This document shows positions 5,320-13,213 of a DNA stretch of 13,232 nt, piece by piece (position 1 is the first letter of the stretch; each line of letters starts with the position of its first letter). The notes below the pieces were generated by a model. The model did not search any database. It saw only the letters and a program-made list of their open reading frames with translations, and had not been told where the DNA came from. This DNA is from Sphingomonas sp. CCH21-G11 (GTDB lineage: Bacteria; Pseudomonadota; Alphaproteobacteria; Sphingomonadales; Sphingomonadaceae), in the NCBI RefSeq assembly GCF_001555965.1, contig NZ_LSHX01000014.1:1-13232 (forward strand). Direction: 5' to 3'. The position numbers were made by a program, and so were the translations under genes.

Positions 5320-7254
5320 ATGTCGCAGCCCAATTCGCCCGATCGCTTCAACGAAACCGCCGCGACCTATGCTGTGCGTGGCTCCGACGCGCCCGACCTC
5401 GATGCCGGCGTGGCGGCGATCCGTAACGTCGTGAAAACGTTGCCGGTGCGGCCCGGCGTCTATCGGATGCAGGATGCGCGCGGCGACGTCTTGTATGTCG
5501 GCAAGGCGCGGGCGCTGAAGAACCGCGTCACCAACTATACCCAGGTCGGCCGGCTGACCAAGCGGCTGCAGCGCATGGTCGCGCAGACGCGGTCGATGAC
5601 GATCGTCACCACCAACAACGAGGCCGAGGCGCTGCTGCTCGAGGCGCAGCTGATCAAGCGGTATCGCCCGCCCTACAACGTCCTGTTGCGCGACGATAAA
5701 TCGTTCCCGTTCATCCTGTTGCGCGGCGACCACGACTTTCCGCGTGTCCAGCTGCATCGCGGCGCGCGGCGGGCGAAGGGCAATTATTACGGCCCGTTCG
5801 CGGGGGCGGGGCAGGTGCGCAAGACGCTGAACGCGCTCCAGAAGCTGTTCCTGCTGCGCAGCTGCACCGACGGTTTCTTCAACAGCCGCGACCGGCCATG
5901 CCTGCTCTATCAGATCCGCCGCTGTTCGGCGCCGTGCGTCGACCGCATCGACGCGGCGGGCTATGCCGAGCTGGTCGCGGATGCCAAGGACTTCCTGGCC
6001 GGCAAGTCGACCAAGGTGCAGGAAAAGCTGGGCCAGCAGATGCAGGCGGCGGCGGAAAACCTGGATTTCGAGCTGGCCGCCGTGCTGCGCGACCGGCTGA
6101 AGGCGCTGACCTATATCCAGGGCAGCCAGGCGATCAATGCCGACGGGGTGGGCGACGCCGACATCTTTGCGCTCGCTTGCAAGAGCGGCGTGATGGGCAT
6201 CCAGGCCTTCTTCATCCGCGGCGGCCAGAATTGGGGGCACCGCAGCTTCTTTCCCGCGCATACCCAGGACGTGCCGGAGGACGAGGTGCTCGCCCAGTTC
6301 CTGATGCAGTTTTATGAGGAGGTGCCGCCGCCGCGCAACGTGCTGGTCGACCGCGAGCTGGCCGAGGCACCGCTGCTCGCCGAGGCGATGGCCGAGCGCG
6401 CCGGGTTCAAGGTCGCGCTGTCGGTGCCGCAGCGCGGCGCACGCCGGCGGTTGATGGACCAGGCGACGCGCAACGCGGTGGAGGCGCTCGACCGGCGGCT
6501 GGCGGAGGGGACGACGCAGGCGAAGCTGCTGCGCGAGGTCGCCGAGCTGTTCGACCTGGCCGAACCGCCGCAGCGCATCGAAATCTATGACAACAGTCAT
6601 ATCCAGGGCACGCACGCGCTGGGCGCGATGGTGGTGGCGGGTCCCGAGGGGTTCCTGAAGAACCAGTATCGCAAGTTCAACATCAAGCGGTCGGAAACGA
6701 CGCCGGGCGACGATTTCGCGATGATGCGCGAGATGCTGTCGCGCCGGTTCAAGCGCGCGCAGGACGAGGACCCCGACCGCGAAGGCGATCGCGACGGCAA
6801 TGGCTGGCCCGACCTGGTGCTGATCGACGGCGGGCGCGGGCAGCTGAATGCGGTGCGCGAGGTGCTGGAGGAGCTGGGCATCGAGGATGTCTGCCTGGTC
6901 GGCGTCGCCAAGGGGCCGCATCATGGCCGCGAGGGGCGCGAGGTGTTTCACCTGATGGACGGGCGCGAGTTCCAGCTGCCGGTCAATTCGCCGGTGCTGT
7001 TCTTCCTCCAGCGGCTGCGCGACGAAGCGCACCGCTTCGCGATCGGCGCGCATCGCCAGAAGCGCGCCAAGGCGATCGGCGCGAGCCCGCTCGACGAAGT
7101 GCCCGGCATCGGACCGGCGCGAAAGAAGGCGCTGCTGATGCATTTCGGCACCGCCCGCGCCGTGCGTTCGGCCAGCCTGGAGGACCTGAAGAAGGCACCA
7201 GGCGTCAGCGCGGCGGTGGCGCAACAGGTGCATGATTTCTATCACAGCCGGTGA
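5320..7254 (+). CDS. uvrC: Excinuclease ABC subunit C (UvrC)
   Basis: A 644-residue nuclease that cuts damaged DNA on both sides of a lesion after recognition by UvrA and UvrB. The GIY-YIG domain (about residues 41-125) makes the 3' cut: GVYRM at 46-50 and LYVGKA at 58-63. Four cysteines (182, 194, 202, 206) have the 12-8-4 spacing of the E. coli UvrC iron-sulfur cluster ligands. A UVR domain (about 225-260) binds UvrB. The RNase H-like domain for the 5' cut has Asp424, Asp464/465, Asp503 and His571 in the expected motifs (EIYDNSH, TPGDDF, LIDGGRGQ, RDEAHRF). A helix-hairpin-helix pair closes the protein (about 590-640). The ATG at 5320 is the first start after an in-frame TAG at 5305; no clear Shine-Dalgarno sequence precedes it. 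No alphaproteobacterial SOS box (GTTC-N7-GTTC or GAAC-N7-GAAC) is visible upstream. Confidence 0.98.
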   Translation: MSQPNSPDRFNETAATYAVRGSDAPDLDAGVAAIRNVVKTLPVRPGVYRMQDARGDVLYVGKARALKNRVTNYTQVGRLTKRLQRMVAQTRSMTIVTTNNEAEALLLEAQLIKRYRPPYNVLLRDDKSFPFILLRGDHDFPRVQLHRGARRAKGNYYGPFAGAGQVRKTLNALQKLFLLRSCTDGFFNSRDRPCLLYQIRRCSAPCVDRIDAAGYAELVADAKDFLAGKSTKVQEKLGQQMQAAAENLDFELAAVLRDRLKALTYIQGSQAINADGVGDADIFALACKSGVMGIQAFFIRGGQNWGHRSFFPAHTQDVPEDEVLAQFLMQFYEEVPPPRNVLVDRELAEAPLLAEAMAERAGFKVALSVPQRGARRRLMDQATRNAVEALDRRLAEGTTQAKLLREVAELFDLAEPPQRIEIYDNSHIQGTHALGAMVVAGPEGFLKNQYRKFNIKRSETTPGDDFAMMREMLSRRFKRAQDEDPDREGDRDGNGWPDLVLIDGGRGQLNAVREVLEELGIEDVCLVGVAKGPHHGREGREVFHLMDGREFQLPVNSPVLFFLQRLRDEAHRFAIGAHRQKRAKAIGASPLDEVPGIGPARKKALLMHFGTARAVRSASLEDLKKAPGVSAAVAQQVHDFYHSR

Positions 7255-7274
7255 CGCACCCGTAACAAAGCATC

Positions 7275-7303
7275 TTGGCGTCCTTCATCGATGCCCCTAG
7301 CGT
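7275..7303 (+). promoter_or_regulatory. Candidate promoter for the DUF3857 gene
   Basis: TTGGCG (7275-7280) is followed after 17 nt by TAGCGT (7298-7303), 31 nt before the chosen ATG. Match is four of six at -35 and three of six at -10. It sits in the only non-coding gap between uvrC and the next gene; sequence match only. Confidence 0.35.
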
Positions 7304-7334
7304 GACCATCGGGTCGAAAAAAACGGGGCGTTGT

Positions 7335-10133
7335 ATGATGTTGCGTGGGGTGGCGGTCGTGGCCGCGCTGGTGCTGGCCGCGGGGCCGGCATGGGCGGGG
7401 GAGTCGGTGATCTATGCCCCCGTGCCCGAATGGGTGAAGGCGGCGGAATTGCCCGAGCGCGAGACGAAGGCGCAGGCCGGGCCGCGCTTCGTGATCTTCG
7501 ATCAGCAGCATCGCCTGTCCGCCGGCGAGCGGTGGCAGTATTTCGACAGCGCGCAGCGCGTCGCGTCGACCGAGATGCTGAAGGAAGTCGGCACGCTCGC
7601 GATCAACTGGCAGCCCGAAAGGGGCGACCTGCGCGTGCACCGGCTGGAGATCATCCGCCGCGGCGAAGTGATCGACCTGTTGAAACAGGGCCAGAAGTTT
7701 CAGGTGCTGAAGCGTGAGCCCGGGCTCGAGCAGCAATGGCTCGACGGCCAGTTGACCGCGACGCTGGCGATCGAAGGGCTGCGCGTCGGCGATATTCTGA
7801 GGTTTGCGGCATCCATCACGTCAGCCGACCCGGTGCTCGGCAAGCATGTCGAGACCGTGCTGCCGTTGCTGCCCAAGCCGCTGCAGATCAGCTTCGGTCG
7901 CGCGCGGCTCGTGTGGGACGATAGCGTCCAGCTGACGACCAGGACCTATGTCGACGGCGTGACCCTTGCCCCGCCCCGCTCGACGGGCGGGCTGCGCGAG
8001 GTCGAAGTCACGCTGCCCATTGCCAAGCTGCCGGAGATTCCGGGGGATGCACCGGTGCGTTTCCAGCCGCTGCCGATCCTCGAAGCGAGCGATTTTGCGA
8101 GCTGGTCCGACCTGTCGCGCCTGATGGCGCCCTATTACCAGACGAATGCCGCGATCACGCCCGATGGCGCGCTGGCCAAGGAGGTCGCGCGGATCAGGGC
8201 GCTCAGCGCCGATCCGCGCGTTCGTGCGGCAAAGGCGCTGCAGGTCGTGCAGGACGAGGTGCGATACCTGTATCGCGGCATGGATGGCGGCAATTACCGG
8301 CCCCAGGCACCCGAGCAGACCTGGTCGTTGCGTTATGGCGACTGCAAGGCGAAGACGCTGCTGCTGCTCGCAATGCTCGACGCGCTGGGGATCGAGGCGG
8401 AGCCGGTGCTGGTCAATTCCAGGCTGGGCGACGGATTGCCGGGTCGATTGCCGAGCGCGGGTGCGTTCGACCACGTGATCGTTCACGCCCGGATCGACGG
8501 CAAGTCGCTGTGGCTGGACGGCACGATGAGCGGCCAGCGGCTGGAGGATATCGAGGACATCCCGTTTTTCCGGCACGTCCTGCCGCTGCGTGGCGAAGGG
8601 GCTGAGCTGATCGAAATGCCGGGGCGCCCCCGCGTACGGCCCGACATGGCCGTCGTCTTTGAGGTTGACGACAGCGCCGGGGTCCAGTTTCCCGAGCCGT
8701 TTACGATCGAGGTCGGCTATCGCGGCGATATCGCGGTCAAGCTGGAACAGGCGCGATCTCAGGTCGGTAATGAGGAACTGGCAAAGATCGTCGAGCAGTT
8801 GATCAAGCCGTTCGTCGAGTCTGGCACGATCACGCGCCACGCGATTCGTTATGATGCAGCGTCCGGGATCGCCACCGTGCGGGCGGAGGGGATCGCCTAT
8901 TCCGACTGGTCGCAGCGGGGTGATCGGTGGACGGTGCCGATCGGGCTGGTCGACAAAGCTTTGAAATTCGATCCCGACCGCGGTCGAGCCGCCTGGAAAA
9001 ACCTGCCGGTGGTGGTGGGGCCGCCCGGCAAGGTCGAATCCACCGTCCGGATCAAGCTGCCGGCCGGGGCGGGATCGACGGGTTTGGAGGGCGCACTGAC
9101 GACCGACGTGACGGTGGCGGGCTCGCGATGGCGGCGCGAAACCGCGGCGGAGGGACAGTGGCGGGTCGTCGAAGAAGAAAGCGAAACGCTCGAACCCGAA
9201 ATCGCGGCCGCCGAGATCGGGCGAACCAAGGATGCGGTCGCGCAAGTGAAAGCTGCGGCTGTCCGAGCGTTTGTCGTCGATCCAAAGCCACGCTGGCAGC
9301 ACGTTGCCGAGGCCAAGGGTACGCGGCGCTTCGACGCGATCCTGACCGGCTATGCCACCGACATCGCCGAAACACCCGATGAGGCCAGGCCCTATTACCA
9401 CCGGGCATGGTTCAAGTCATCGATTTACGACTGGGCGGGCGCGCTCGCGGACATGAACCGCGCGATCGAAATGGAACCCAGCACCGACTATCTGCTCGAG
9501 CGCGCCAATATTCATCGTGCGCTGGCCCAGGACGAACAGGCTCTGGCCGATGTTCAGGCTGCGCTGGAGCTCGAACCCGGATCGCGCGCGGCGATTTCAC
9601 GTCTGGTGGTGCTTGAGGAATTGGCGCCGCCATCGGACACGCTGGATTTGATCGGCGACCGGGCCAGTGCATCGAGCGACGAGGGTCGGGCGTTCTTGCG
9701 AATCAAGGCGCAGTTGTTGTCGCGGATGAACGATCCCGACGGCGCGATCGCCGCTTTGACCGCGGCGATCGAGGCCAGCCCGAACAGCGACAGTTTGCTG
9801 AACGAGCGATGCTGGTTGAAGGGTTTGATGAACGTTTCGCTCGACACCGCCATGGTCGATTGCAACCGTGCGATCGAGCTGGGCCGGGCCCCGTCGGCCG
9901 CTCTGGACAGCCGCGCGCTGATCCATCTGCGCATGAACGACCTGGATCGCGCGCTGGCGGATCTCGACGCCGCGCTCAAATTGGCACCCGACCAGGCCAG
10001 CAGCCTTTATCTGCGCGGCATCGTTCGGAAGTTGAAGGGTGAGCGGGCGCAGAGCACGGCGGATTTGGCGGCGTCACGGCTGATCTGGCCGCGTATCGAC
10101 GCGGAAATGGGTCGATGGGGCGTCAAGCCGTAA
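7335..10133 (+). CDS. Exported DUF3857 / transglutaminase-like / TPR protein
   Basis: A 932-residue protein. A signal peptide (MMLRGVAVVAALVLAAGPAWA, cleaved after about residue 21-22) sends it to the periplasm, so the ATG at 7335 (or the adjacent 7338) is preferred to an in-frame TTG at 7275. Domains in order: a beta-rich DUF3857 region (about 50-250); a transglutaminase-like core with an apparent Cys-His-Asp triad at Cys337 (YGDCKAK), His380 (FDHVIV) and Asp395 (WLDGT); another beta-rich region (about 400-640); and C-terminal TPR repeats (about 682-910). The repeats have the repeating pattern of 'YYHRAWFKSSIYDWAGALADM' and 'DRALADLDAALKLAPD'. Such proteins are common in Bacteroidetes and sphingomonads, and their substrates are mostly unknown; the intact triad suggests peptide-bond or amide chemistry. 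It follows uvrC by 80 nt with its own likely promoter. Confidence 0.9.
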   Translation: MMLRGVAVVAALVLAAGPAWAGESVIYAPVPEWVKAAELPERETKAQAGPRFVIFDQQHRLSAGERWQYFDSAQRVASTEMLKEVGTLAINWQPERGDLRVHRLEIIRRGEVIDLLKQGQKFQVLKREPGLEQQWLDGQLTATLAIEGLRVGDILRFAASITSADPVLGKHVETVLPLLPKPLQISFGRARLVWDDSVQLTTRTYVDGVTLAPPRSTGGLREVEVTLPIAKLPEIPGDAPVRFQPLPILEASDFASWSDLSRLMAPYYQTNAAITPDGALAKEVARIRALSADPRVRAAKALQVVQDEVRYLYRGMDGGNYRPQAPEQTWSLRYGDCKAKTLLLLAMLDALGIEAEPVLVNSRLGDGLPGRLPSAGAFDHVIVHARIDGKSLWLDGTMSGQRLEDIEDIPFFRHVLPLRGEGAELIEMPGRPRVRPDMAVVFEVDDSAGVQFPEPFTIEVGYRGDIAVKLEQARSQVGNEELAKIVEQLIKPFVESGTITRHAIRYDAASGIATVRAEGIAYSDWSQRGDRWTVPIGLVDKALKFDPDRGRAAWKNLPVVVGPPGKVESTVRIKLPAGAGSTGLEGALTTDVTVAGSRWRRETAAEGQWRVVEEESETLEPEIAAAEIGRTKDAVAQVKAAAVRAFVVDPKPRWQHVAEAKGTRRFDAILTGYATDIAETPDEARPYYHRAWFKSSIYDWAGALADMNRAIEMEPSTDYLLERANIHRALAQDEQALADVQAALELEPGSRAAISRLVVLEELAPPSDTLDLIGDRASASSDEGRAFLRIKAQLLSRMNDPDGAIAALTAAIEASPNSDSLLNERCWLKGLMNVSLDTAMVDCNRAIELGRAPSAALDSRALIHLRMNDLDRALADLDAALKLAPDQASSLYLRGIVRKLKGERAQSTADLAASRLIWPRIDAEMGRWGVKP

Positions 10134-10146
10134 GCCGGCGCTGACG
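10121..10146 (+). terminator. Hairpin overlapping the stop codon of the DUF3857 gene
   Basis: CGTCA (10121-10125) pairs with TGACG (10142-10146), and inside them GCCG (10127-10130) pairs with CGGC (10136-10139). A small 1x2 internal loop separates the two helices, and the TAA stop lies in the 5-nt terminal loop. No T-run follows, so terminator activity is uncertain. Confidence 0.3.
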
Positions 10147-10179
10147 GAATCTTCACGCCCGCCCGGTAGGGGCGGCTGC

Positions 10180-11136
10180 ATGGCCACGCCCGTTTTCCTG
10201 ACCGTCGATACCGAGCTGATGTGGCGGCACCATGCCGCCGGGCTGCCGCTCGACGAGATGGCGCGGCGGTCGCTGGAGCCGGCGGGGGTCGGCGTCGGCT
10301 GGCAGCTGGAGCAGCTGGCCGCGCATGGGCTGAAGGCGACGTTCTTCGTCGATCCGATGCCGGCGCGGGTGTTCGGGATCGAGCCGATCCGGCGCGTGAT
10401 CGCCGCGATCCTGGCGGCGGGGCAGGAGGTGCAGCTGCACCTGCATCCCAACTGGACCGGCGCGCGCGCCGATGATGCGGGCGCGAGCCATGCGTCGTTC
10501 GAGCTGATCGACTATGCCCAGGACGAACAGCGCGATCTGATCGCCACCGCCGCCGATTTGCTGGTCGAGGCCGGCGCGCCGGTGCCGGTCGCATTTCGCG
10601 CCGGCAGCTATTCGGCCAATGACGCGACGCTGGCGGCGCTGGCCGAATTGGGCTTTGCCTATGACAGCAGCCATAATGGTTCCGAACACCCTTGGCCGAG
10701 CGCGATTGGCCTGCCGCCGCGCCGCATCGCGCCGGTCGCGCATCAGGGTGTGATCGAGGTGCCGGTGACGCTGATCGAGGACCGGCCGGGGCATCTGCGC
10801 CATTTCCAGATCTGCGCGCTGTCGGCGGGCGAAATGGCGGCGGCGCTCGACCATGCCGTGGCACAGGATCAGGCGGCGGTGACGATCGTCAGCCACGGCT
10901 TTGAGCTGGCCAATCGCGCGGGCACGCGGGCCAATGGCGTGCATGTCCGCCGCTTCGTCGCGCTGTGCGAGATGCTGGCGGCGCGGCGGGAGTCGCTGCC
11001 GACCGTGCACTTCGCGGATCGGCCCGCATTGCGGCTGGACCGCGACGATGCGCCGCTTTCGCCCGACTTGCTCCGCACGACGCGGCGGCGGGTCGAGCAG
11101 CTGTGGTCCAACTGGGTCGAGGAGCGCGCGGCGTGA
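10180..11136 (+). CDS. Polysaccharide deacetylase family protein (NodB homology)
   Basis: A 318-residue protein without a signal peptide, so probably cytoplasmic. It has the carbohydrate esterase 4/NodB-type fold signatures: motif 1 TVDTE (Asp10, Glu12), a variant of the classical TFDDG; motif 2 HLHP (His87, His89), which with the first Asp would hold the metal; motif 3 FRAGSY (Arg140); and a late motif SHGFEL (His239). Members remove N-acetyl or O-acetyl groups from sugars, though the D-T-E variant also occurs in proteins of unknown substrate. AGGGG at 10168-10172 stands 7 nt before the ATG. The stop overlaps the start of the next gene by 4 nt, so the two proteins are likely made together. 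The tail after about residue 280 is Arg-rich and outside the conserved fold. Confidence 0.88.
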   Translation: MATPVFLTVDTELMWRHHAAGLPLDEMARRSLEPAGVGVGWQLEQLAAHGLKATFFVDPMPARVFGIEPIRRVIAAILAAGQEVQLHLHPNWTGARADDAGASHASFELIDYAQDEQRDLIATAADLLVEAGAPVPVAFRAGSYSANDATLAALAELGFAYDSSHNGSEHPWPSAIGLPPRRIAPVAHQGVIEVPVTLIEDRPGHLRHFQICALSAGEMAAALDHAVAQDQAAVTIVSHGFELANRAGTRANGVHVRRFVALCEMLAARRESLPTVHFADRPALRLDRDDAPLSPDLLRTTRRRVEQLWSNWVEERAA

Positions 11137-12038
11137 GCGATGCGATCCGCCTGCCGCTCAAGTTCCAGATCGGCGCGCGCACGCTGGCGGCGGTGCACCG
11201 CCCGCTGGTGCGCGTATCGCTGAGCCTGGACGACGCGATTGCCGGGCGGCTGCCGATCCTCCCGCCGCTGCCCGCCGGCGCGCAGGGCTGGCTGGTGACG
11301 TCGCTGCCGGTGGCGCTGGCGGAAGATGTGCGCGGCCTGATGGGCGGGATGCTGGCGTTCGAGCGGCAGCGTTACACGCGCTATTACGTCGATCTGACGA
11401 TCGGCGCGGACGCGTGGCTCGCGGCGCTGTCGGCGAGCACGCGATCGGCAACCAAGCGCAAGGAAAAGCGCGTCGCCGCGCGATCGGGCGGGGGGCTGAA
11501 GGTGACGCGCCACGCGACCCCGGACGAGATGGTTGCATTCCATCCGCTCGCCCGCGCCATCGCCGCGCGCACCTATCAGGAGCGGCTGCTGGCCGCCGGG
11601 CTGCCCGACACGCCCGCGTTCCGCCAGTCGATGCTGTCGCGCGCGGCGGCGGGACAGGTGCGTGCATGGCTGCTCCATATCGATGACCGGCCGGCGGCCT
11701 ATCTCTATTGCCCGGTGGTCGCGGGCGACGTGATCTACGAGTTTCTGGGCCACGACCCCGATTTTGCCGAGCTGTCGCCGGGATCGGTGCTGCAGGTCGC
11801 GGCGCTGCGCGACTTGTTTGCGGAGGGCGGTCTCAAGCGGTTCGACTTCACCGAGGGCGAGGGCCAGCACAAGCGCCAGATGGCGACCGGCGGGGTGGAG
11901 TGCGTCGACCTGCTACTGCTGCGCCCGACTTTGGCCAACCGTGGGGTGGTAGCCGCGATCGCTGGCTTCGACCGTGCGGTGGCGCTGGGCAAGCGGGTGC
12001 TGGGGGGTGACGCGGCACGGTGGCTGCGGCGGGGGTAG
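11133..12038 (+). CDS. GNAT family acyltransferase, CelD/FemAB-like (Acetyltransf_6 type)
   Basis: A 301-residue protein. The start is a GTG that overlaps the TGA of the deacetylase gene (GTGA), with GAGGAG at 11119-11124 exactly 8 nt upstream; no suitable ATG is close. The C-terminal half has the pattern of the Acetyltransf_6 group of GNAT folds: a 'RAWLLHIDDRPAAYLYCPVV' beta-hairpin, then 'DPDFAELSPGSVLQVAALRDLF', then 'FDFTEGEGQHKRQ' (residues 237-249), where many relatives have an 'FDFxxGxxxYK' signature. Relatives act in cellulose or exopolysaccharide loci or add amino acids to cell-wall peptides. A Lys/Arg-rich patch (TRSATKRKEKRVAAR) may contact an anionic substrate or CoA. Pairing with a deacetylase hints at a shared sugar or amino-group substrate, which is inference. 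Confidence 0.85.
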   Translation: MSDAIRLPLKFQIGARTLAAVHRPLVRVSLSLDDAIAGRLPILPPLPAGAQGWLVTSLPVALAEDVRGLMGGMLAFERQRYTRYYVDLTIGADAWLAALSASTRSATKRKEKRVAARSGGGLKVTRHATPDEMVAFHPLARAIAARTYQERLLAAGLPDTPAFRQSMLSRAAAGQVRAWLLHIDDRPAAYLYCPVVAGDVIYEFLGHDPDFAELSPGSVLQVAALRDLFAEGGLKRFDFTEGEGQHKRQMATGGVECVDLLLLRPTLANRGVVAAIAGFDRAVALGKRVLGGDAARWLRRG

Positions 12039-12115
12039 GGTGTGACGTCATAGAAGCGGTCGGTCGGCAAACGATTCCGTTGCGAACGTATCAGTTCCAT
12101 GATTTCTTGGTGGCG

Positions 12116-12508
12116 ATGACTTTCCGGGGCAGCAAGTGGGTAGTACTTGGTTCGATAGCATTGATCGCTTTCGCTGCGGCGTTGTTCTTTGCTTGGCTGG
12201 CGGGCGGACCTTACACGAAGACATGGCCCACCAAATTTGATGCGGCACGTTGGAAGGCTTCATCCGCAACGTGGTCTGGTCCTGATGCTCGCGCAGATAC
12301 CGTGCGTTGCGGTATGTTGTTAGACCTAACGTTTCGCATCGGCATAGGTGGTCGGCGACATTCCGAGCTGATCCAAATGTTGGGGGTTCCAGCGGGAGAT
12401 TCGGCCAGCGGATTTTGGACGCTGTGCCCAAACTTCATGGATCACTGGATATTGGAAGTTGATTGGCGCGATGGTCGAGCTTCCAACCCGCGCGTCCGGG
12501 ACTCGTAG
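12116..12508 (+). CDS. Membrane-anchored hypothetical protein in low-GC stretch
   Basis: A 130-residue protein that I do not recognise with certainty. It has a short basic start (MTFRGSK), one hydrophobic helix (about residues 8-28), and a periplasmic or cytoplasmic domain containing Cys65 and Cys104. The C-terminal part, 'RRHSELIQMLGVPAGDSASG' then 'FWTLC' and 'WILEVDWRDGRASNPRV', has the helix-LGxP-strand-strand layout seen in BamE/SmpA-like small domains, so a distant relation is possible. The ATG at 12116 is chosen so the hydrophobic helix lies at the N-terminus; a GTG at 12110 or 12020 is possible and no good Shine-Dalgarno decides it. By my count 12121-12420 is 56% G+C, against 70% in a 60-nt stretch of the gene before it. 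That suggests transfer or weak selection, and its status as an expressed gene is less sure than the others. Confidence 0.6.
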   Translation: MTFRGSKWVVLGSIALIAFAAALFFAWLAGGPYTKTWPTKFDAARWKASSATWSGPDARADTVRCGMLLDLTFRIGIGGRRHSELIQMLGVPAGDSASGFWTLCPNFMDHWILEVDWRDGRASNPRVRDS

Positions 12509-12589
12509 ACGAAACGCGACGTCCTCTCACCATCCGAATCCAGCCGTAAACCAAACGCTCAGTTAGCAGTCAATAACGAGCTCCCTGCC

Positions 12590-12610
12590 GTGCGCGGCGA
12601 GACCGCGCGC
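12590..12610 (+). other. Hairpin upstream of recO
   Basis: GCGCGG (12592-12597) pairs with CCGCGC (12603-12608) around a CGAGA loop, extended by a T-G wobble and a G-C pair to 12590/12610. It lies 45 nt before the recO start. No T-run follows. The rest of the 12509-12654 gap shows no gene or clear promoter. Confidence 0.35.
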
Positions 12611-12654
12611 TCCCCACATTTCCCTCACCGCTGCGCCCACGCTAAGCCGTCCCC

Positions 12655-13213
12655 ATGCACCTGTCCGCCTCCGCCATCGTCCTGACCGTGCGTGCGCATG
12701 GGGAGCACGGGGCGGTGGTGCGGGCGATGACCGAGGGGGCGGGGGTGCTCCCCGGCTATGTACGCGGCGGACGGTCGACGCGGTTGCGGCCGGTGTTGCA
12801 GCCGGCGAACGAGATTACTGGCGAGTGGCGGGGCTGACCGTCGAGCTGGTGCATAGCCGCGCGCCGTTGTTCGAGGAGCCGCTGGCCGCCGCTGCGCTCG
12901 AATGGGTGACGGGGCTGACCGCGCTGGCCCTGCCCGAGGGGCAGCCCTATCCGCGGCTGCATGCGGCGCTCGACGGGGTGATCGGCGCGATCGAGGCGGC
13001 GCCGGCCGCGCGGGGCTGGGCGGTGGCGCTGGTCCGCTATGAGCTGCTGGTGCTGGCCGAGCTGGGCTTCGGCCTCGACCTGTCGCAGTGCGTGGCGACG
13101 GGGGTGCGCGACGAGCTGGCGTTCGTCAGCCCCAAGAGTGGCGGCGCGGTGAGCCGGGCGGCGGCGATGGGGCATGAGGCGCGGCTGTTCGCGTTGCCGC
13201 CATTCCTGCTGGC
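12655..13213 (+). pseudogene. recO: DNA repair protein RecO, 5' part, apparent frameshift, cut by contig end
   Basis: The ATG at 12655 opens a RecO N-terminal OB-fold ([20 protein letters not shown], then [19 protein letters not shown]), but this frame stops at TGA 12835-12837 after 60 residues. Homology then resumes one frame back, from CTG at 12834 ('[25 protein letters not shown]'), and stays open through '[16 protein letters not shown]' to the end of genomic sequence at 13213. RecO works with RecF and RecR to load RecA on gaps. About eight residues that I would expect between GEWR and GLTVEL (roughly ARTEDQLA in relatives, from memory) are missing, which would fit a deletion of 25 nt between short TGGCG repeats. 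RecO is normally kept in sphingomonads, and the gap is near a contig end, so a sequencing or assembly error is at least as likely as a true pseudogene. Confidence 0.8.

Noticed and set aside
5281..7245. Very long open frame on the - strand across uvrC, and another across 7821-9401 in the DUF3857 gene
   Set aside because: Their peptides are His/Arg/Gln-rich with no domain pattern and lie opposite well-recognised genes. High GC lowers stop-codon frequency in antisense frames, so these are shadows.
7275..7334. Upstream TTG start extending the DUF3857 protein by 20 residues
   Set aside because: It would place a polar segment before the signal peptide, and the TTG forms part of a promoter-like -35. 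The ATG at 7335 gives a normal signal peptide.
12043..12050. Perfect 8-bp palindrome TGACGTCA after the acyltransferase gene
   Set aside because: Too short to mean much alone, with no nearby second copy or promoter.
12020..12115. GTG start at 12020 for the low-GC hypothetical gene, overlapping the acyltransferase
   Set aside because: It would add 32 polar residues before the transmembrane helix and has no ribosome binding site; the ATG at 12116 gives a normal membrane-anchor start.
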